Source of the DNA: an uncultured Rikenellaceae bacterium | Lineage (GTDB): Bacteria; Bacteroidota; Bacteroidia; Bacteroidales; Rikenellaceae | Assembly (NCBI GenBank): GCA_910577285.1 | Contig: CAJTLO010000001.1 | Span: 1 to 16,994 of the forward strand | Reading direction: 5' to 3' | Length of the DNA stretch: 16,994 nucleotides | Shown: one piece after another, positions 14,292 to 16,994 of the stretch | Layout of the letters: each line of letters begins with the position of its first letter | Position numbering within the stretch: the first letter of the stretch is position 1 | Notes under the pieces: generated by a model | What the model was told of the DNA's origin: nothing | The model's input: the letters and a program-made list of their open reading frames with translations, nothing else | Database searches by the model: none | Position numbers and translations under genes: made by a program

Positions 14292-14325
14292 TTCCGCCGG
14301 GATTTCATGTCCCGGCGGAATTTTT
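14292..14325 (+). terminator. Terminator of the holin-peptidase cassette
   Basis: TTCCGCCGGGA (14292-14302) and TCCCGGCGGAA (14310-14320) form a perfect 11-bp stem with a 7-base loop, followed by TTTTT (14321-14325). It lies 82 bases after the third cassette gene. Confidence 0.93.
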
Positions 14326-14790
14326 CGTTTCGTTCGGAGGGTGGCGAAGAGGGGCGTCGGACAGTTTGGACGGCCTTGCGGCTGCACGGTTACGGGAGCG
14401 GCCGTTGCTCTTGCCGCAGGGATGCGGGAGGGGCGCATGCTATGTGGAAAATCGGAGCCCGAAACGCCTCGCCCATCCTCTCCGTTTTCTCCGTTCGCCC
14501 TCTCTTTTCCTAATTTTTCCCCGCCTGCTTTCCCTGCTTGCTTCTCCGCCTGCTTCCCCTGCCGGCTCTCTCAGCTCCCTTTATTCAATCCTCTTCGTCT
14601 GCTCCGTTCGCCTCCTTCCGGCCGGTGCGGGGACGGAGTCGGCCTGCGGTAACAATCCTTTTTCCCGTAGCCGGGGAGGCCCGTTTGGTGCGGGCGTTTG
14701 CAGGACACACGGCTATGTTTTGCAGATAAGTCCTTTAATTTTAACCCTCTAATTCATATTTAATAATTGTTAATAAAATTAATGTATTTT
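14326..14790. other. Gene-free stretch with pyrimidine-rich tract and short direct repeats
   Basis: I see no supported gene here; several overlapping open frames give Arg/Pro/Ser-rich translations without a domain. Bases about 14475-14620 are strongly pyrimidine-rich on the + strand (49 of 60 bases in 14521-14580). A 17-base unit CCGCCTGCTTTCCCTGC (14521-14537) recurs with one mismatch at 14546-14562, and CTCCGTTCGCC occurs at 14489-14499 and again at 14602-14612. From about 14725 the DNA turns AT-rich and becomes the promoter region of the next gene. Confidence 0.5.
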
Positions 14791-14793
14791 TAA

Positions 14794-14824
14794 TTGGTTT
14801 ATTTTGATTTTTGGGGCATCTTTG
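14794..14824 (+). promoter_or_regulatory. Putative promoter of the radical SAM / DUF4130 gene pair
   Basis: TTG (14794-14796), a 20-base spacer and CATCTTTG (14817-14824) match the Bacteroidetes promoter form with one mismatch in the -7 element (CA for TA). They lie at the end of a very AT-rich stretch (about 14735-14812). Transcription would start near 14831, about 33 bases before the start codon. Confidence 0.5.
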
Positions 14825-14863
14825 TGGGGCCGGCCGGAGGTCGCCGGAAACTGTACGAAGGAG

Positions 14864-16126
14864 ATGGGAACGGATTTGCTGGATAAGCTGAAGATACTTG
14901 CCGAGTCGGCGAAATACGATGTGTCGTGCTCTTCGGGCGGCGTGCGTCGCCGGGGGGAGCAGGGGGCGGTGGGGAGTGCGCGGCCCTGGGGCGTATGCCA
15001 CAGTTTCACGGAGGACGGGCGCTGCGTGTCGTTGCTCAAGATCATGCTCACCAACTACTGCATGTACGATTGCGCCTACTGCATCAACCGGCGCAGCAAC
15101 GACCGTCCCCGGACGATGCTCTCCCCGGCGGAGCTGGTTTCGCTGACCATGGAGTTTTATCGTCGCAACTACATCGAGGGACTTTTTCTCAGTTCGGGGG
15201 TGATGCGCAGTCCCGATTATACGATGGAGCGGATGGTGCGGGTGGTGAAGGAGCTTCGCACCGTGCATCGGTTCGGCGGCTACATCCACATGAAGAGCAT
15301 TCCGGGGGCGAGTCGGGAGCTGGTGATGGAGGCGGGGCGATATGCCGACCGGCTCAGCGTGAACGTGGAGATACCCGGCGAGGCCAACCTTCGGTTTCTG
15401 GCGCCCGACAAGAGCCATGCGAGCATCTACGCGCCCATGTCGTTCATCCATCAGGGAGTGATCGCCGGGGCCGAGGAGCGGCGTCTGTTCCGCAATGCTC
15501 CCCGTTTCGCTCCGGCCGGGCAGAGCACCCAGATGATCGTGGGCGCTACGGACGAACGCGACAGCGAGATCCTGAGCCTCTCGGCCCGGCTCTATCACGT
15601 AAAGGGGATGCGGCGCGTCTACTATTCGGGCTTTGTGCCCGTGAACTCGTACGATAAGCGCCTGCCGGCAGTGGGGAGCGCTCCGCTCGTGCGCGAGAAC
15701 CGGCTTTACCAGGCCGACTGGTTGATGCGTTTCTACGGTTTCACGGCAGGGGAGATCGCAGACGAGGCCCATCCCGATCTCGATCTGGAGATCGACCCCA
15801 AGCTGGCGTGGGCGTTGCGGCACCCCGAGGTTTTTCCCGTGGATGTCAATCGGGCCGATTACGGGCTGGTGTTACGCGTGCCGGGCATCGGGGTAAAGTC
15901 GGCCCGCATGATCGTGACGGCCCGCCGGCAGGGACGCATCACGGCCGATGTGTTGCGGCGGATGGGAGTAGTGATGAAGAAAGCGCAGTATTTCGTGACG
16001 TGCGGCGGTCTGCCTGTCGGCGGTTGTGTCGCCGACCTCACACCGGAGCGGGTACGCAGGGCGTTGTTGCCGCAGCGGGGCCGCCGCACGGCGGACGGCC
16101 AGCTTTCGTTGCTTTTTCCCGAATGA
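14864..16126 (+). CDS. Radical SAM protein with helix-hairpin-helix domain (putative DNA modification/repair, TIGR03916 type)
   Basis: A 420-residue radical SAM enzyme of the family named 'putative DNA modification/repair protein' (TIGR03916). The cluster-binding motif is C66-MYD-C70-AY-C73 (CxxxCxxC), which holds the 4Fe-4S cluster that cleaves S-adenosylmethionine. N-terminal family marks are LKILAESAKYDVSCSS and VCHSFTEDGRCVSLLKI, with further Cys at 22, 45 and 54. A C-terminal helix-hairpin-helix at about 326-360 (VNRADYGLVLRVPGIGVKSA) suggests nucleic-acid binding. Substrate and reaction are unknown. The frame stays open upstream to 14804, but family length and promoter position favour 14864. 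AAGGAG (14858-14863) touches that ATG, which is too close for a normal ribosome site, so a start a few codons further (for example TTG at 14876) cannot be excluded. The partner gene follows after 47 bases. Confidence 0.9.
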   Translation: MGTDLLDKLKILAESAKYDVSCSSGGVRRRGEQGAVGSARPWGVCHSFTEDGRCVSLLKIMLTNYCMYDCAYCINRRSNDRPRTMLSPAELVSLTMEFYRRNYIEGLFLSSGVMRSPDYTMERMVRVVKELRTVHRFGGYIHMKSIPGASRELVMEAGRYADRLSVNVEIPGEANLRFLAPDKSHASIYAPMSFIHQGVIAGAEERRLFRNAPRFAPAGQSTQMIVGATDERDSEILSLSARLYHVKGMRRVYYSGFVPVNSYDKRLPAVGSAPLVRENRLYQADWLMRFYGFTAGEIADEAHPDLDLEIDPKLAWALRHPEVFPVDVNRADYGLVLRVPGIGVKSARMIVTARRQGRITADVLRRMGVVMKKAQYFVTCGGLPVGGCVADLTPERVRRALLPQRGRRTADGQLSLLFPE

Positions 16127-16173
16127 GTCGCGGACGGGGCGCTGCGGGCGGACGAAAAGAGAGAGGAGAAGAG

Positions 16174-16935
16174 ATGGGTGTATTCGTTTATGACAGAAGT
16201 TTCGAGGGGCTGCTGACGGCGGTGTTCCATGCCTATTCGCGCAGGGAGTTTCCCGAGTGCCTGGTGGGGGAGGGCGAGCCGGGGCCGCTGTTTGCCGGCG
16301 ACCGGTTCCGTGTGGTGACCGACGACGTCCTGGCCGGGCGCGTGTGGCGGGGATTGGAGCGGCGGGCCGGTCGGAGTATCTGCAATCGGGTGTTGTGCGT
16401 GTGGCTCTCCGAGGAGGAGGGAACCGACATGCTCCTGATGCGTTATCTGCGCAGGATTTTCGGTTCGCCGCGCGGGGCGGAGTCGGATTTTACGGATCGC
16501 GACGTGTTGAGGATGGAGCAGGTTGCACGCCGGGTGGCTCAGGAAGGGCATCGGTTGATGCAGTTCGTGCGATTCCAGCGCGCGGCCGACGGCACCTACT
16601 TCGCTCCGGTATCGCCGCGTTATAATTCGCTGCCGCTTGCCGTGGAGCATTTCCGGGAACGGTTCTCCGATCAGCCGTGGCTGATATACGACATGAAGCG
16701 CGGCTACGGTTACCGGTACGACCTGCACGAAGTCGCGGGGGTGGAGCTCCGGCTCGACGAACGCCTCGGGGAGGGGCGCTTGCCCGCCGACATGCAGTTC
16801 GGGGGCGAGGAGCGGTGGGCGGAGCTGTGGCGGGCCTACTACGGGGCCCTGTCGATCAGGGAACGCCTCAATCCCAAGCAGCAGCGTCGCTGCATGCCGC
16901 TGTATTACCGGAAGTATATGACCGAGCATTGGTGA
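16174..16935 (+). CDS. TIGR03915/DUF4130-family protein ('probable DNA metabolism protein'), partner of the radical SAM enzyme
   Basis: A 253-residue protein of the TIGR03915 (DUF4130-containing) family, known to be encoded next to the radical SAM protein of the preceding gene. In other bacteria the same domain is fused to a uracil-DNA glycosylase-like domain; here it stands alone. Recognisable segments are the N-terminus VYDRSFEGLLTAVFHAY, the central EGHRLMQFVRFQR (about 126-138), and RYNSLPLAVEHFRERF with DQPWLIYDMKRGYGYRYD (about 149-188). The last part (LNPKQQRRCMPLYYRKYMTEH) is the family's usual C-terminal run. No membrane segment or signal is present, so it acts in the cytoplasm. AGGAG (16164-16168) sets the start. 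A DNA-repair or base-modification role is inferred from association only; its chemistry is not known. Confidence 0.9.
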   Translation: MGVFVYDRSFEGLLTAVFHAYSRREFPECLVGEGEPGPLFAGDRFRVVTDDVLAGRVWRGLERRAGRSICNRVLCVWLSEEEGTDMLLMRYLRRIFGSPRGAESDFTDRDVLRMEQVARRVAQEGHRLMQFVRFQRAADGTYFAPVSPRYNSLPLAVEHFRERFSDQPWLIYDMKRGYGYRYDLHEVAGVELRLDERLGEGRLPADMQFGGEERWAELWRAYYGALSIRERLNPKQQRRCMPLYYRKYMTEHW

Positions 16936-16994
16936 GGAGCCCGCGGCGAGCGGCAGGGAACCGTAGACGTCGGGGCTCCCGGAGCGGCCGTCGG

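Noticed and set aside
16936..16979. Inverted repeat GGAGCCC/GGGCTCC after the last gene as terminator
   Set aside because: Only 7 bp with a 30-base loop and no T-run in the visible sequence; likely chance in GC-rich DNA, and the window ends here.

Overview
The window looks like chromosomal DNA of a GC-rich Bacteroidales, most likely an Alistipes-type (Rikenellaceae) gut bacterium. The reasons are a complete Mfa/FimA-type fimbrial operon with DUF3575, DUF3868 and DUF4906 genes, promoter-like sites of the Bacteroidetes form TTG-N(19-21)-TAnnTTTG instead of -35/-10 boxes, and a major pilin gene led by an AU-rich sequence without Shine-Dalgarno. Genus is inferred; no database was searched.

Region 1 (1-10059) is one six-gene fimbrial operon on the + strand: outer-membrane barrel protein (DUF3575), OmpA/TPR-like DUF3868 protein, Mfa1-like major fimbrillin, Mfa2/FimB-like anchor, a further fimbrillin-fold lipoprotein, and a 1013-residue DUF4906 protein with a lectin-like C-terminus, probably the tip adhesin. 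It ends at a strong hairpin (10028-10059). The AT-rich DNA in front of it holds a 13-bp perfect (20-bp imperfect) inverted repeat flanking about 192 bp that carries the promoter-like site. That is the layout of an invertible (phase-variable) promoter and is the most interesting signal here.

Region 2 (10060-12237): 685 bases with no gene I can support, then a compact minus-strand tRNA-Asp(GUC) unit with its own promoter and terminator, then a + strand cation diffusion facilitator (CDF) metal transporter with a structured leader and a strong terminator.

Region 3 (12238-14325): about 480 bases of GC-rich DNA with a degenerate direct repeat, followed by a three-gene lysis-like cassette (holin-family membrane protein, M15 peptidase, small membrane-anchored spanin-like protein) closed by a perfect terminator. 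No other phage gene is visible, so the cassette is an orphan in this window.

Region 4 (14326-16994): about 490 bases without a gene, including a pyrimidine-rich stretch, then an AT-rich promoter region and two genes that form a known but uncharacterised pair: a radical SAM protein with a helix-hairpin-helix domain and a TIGR03915/DUF4130-type 'DNA metabolism' protein. All protein genes are on the + strand; the many long open frames on the opposite strand are shadows caused by high GC.
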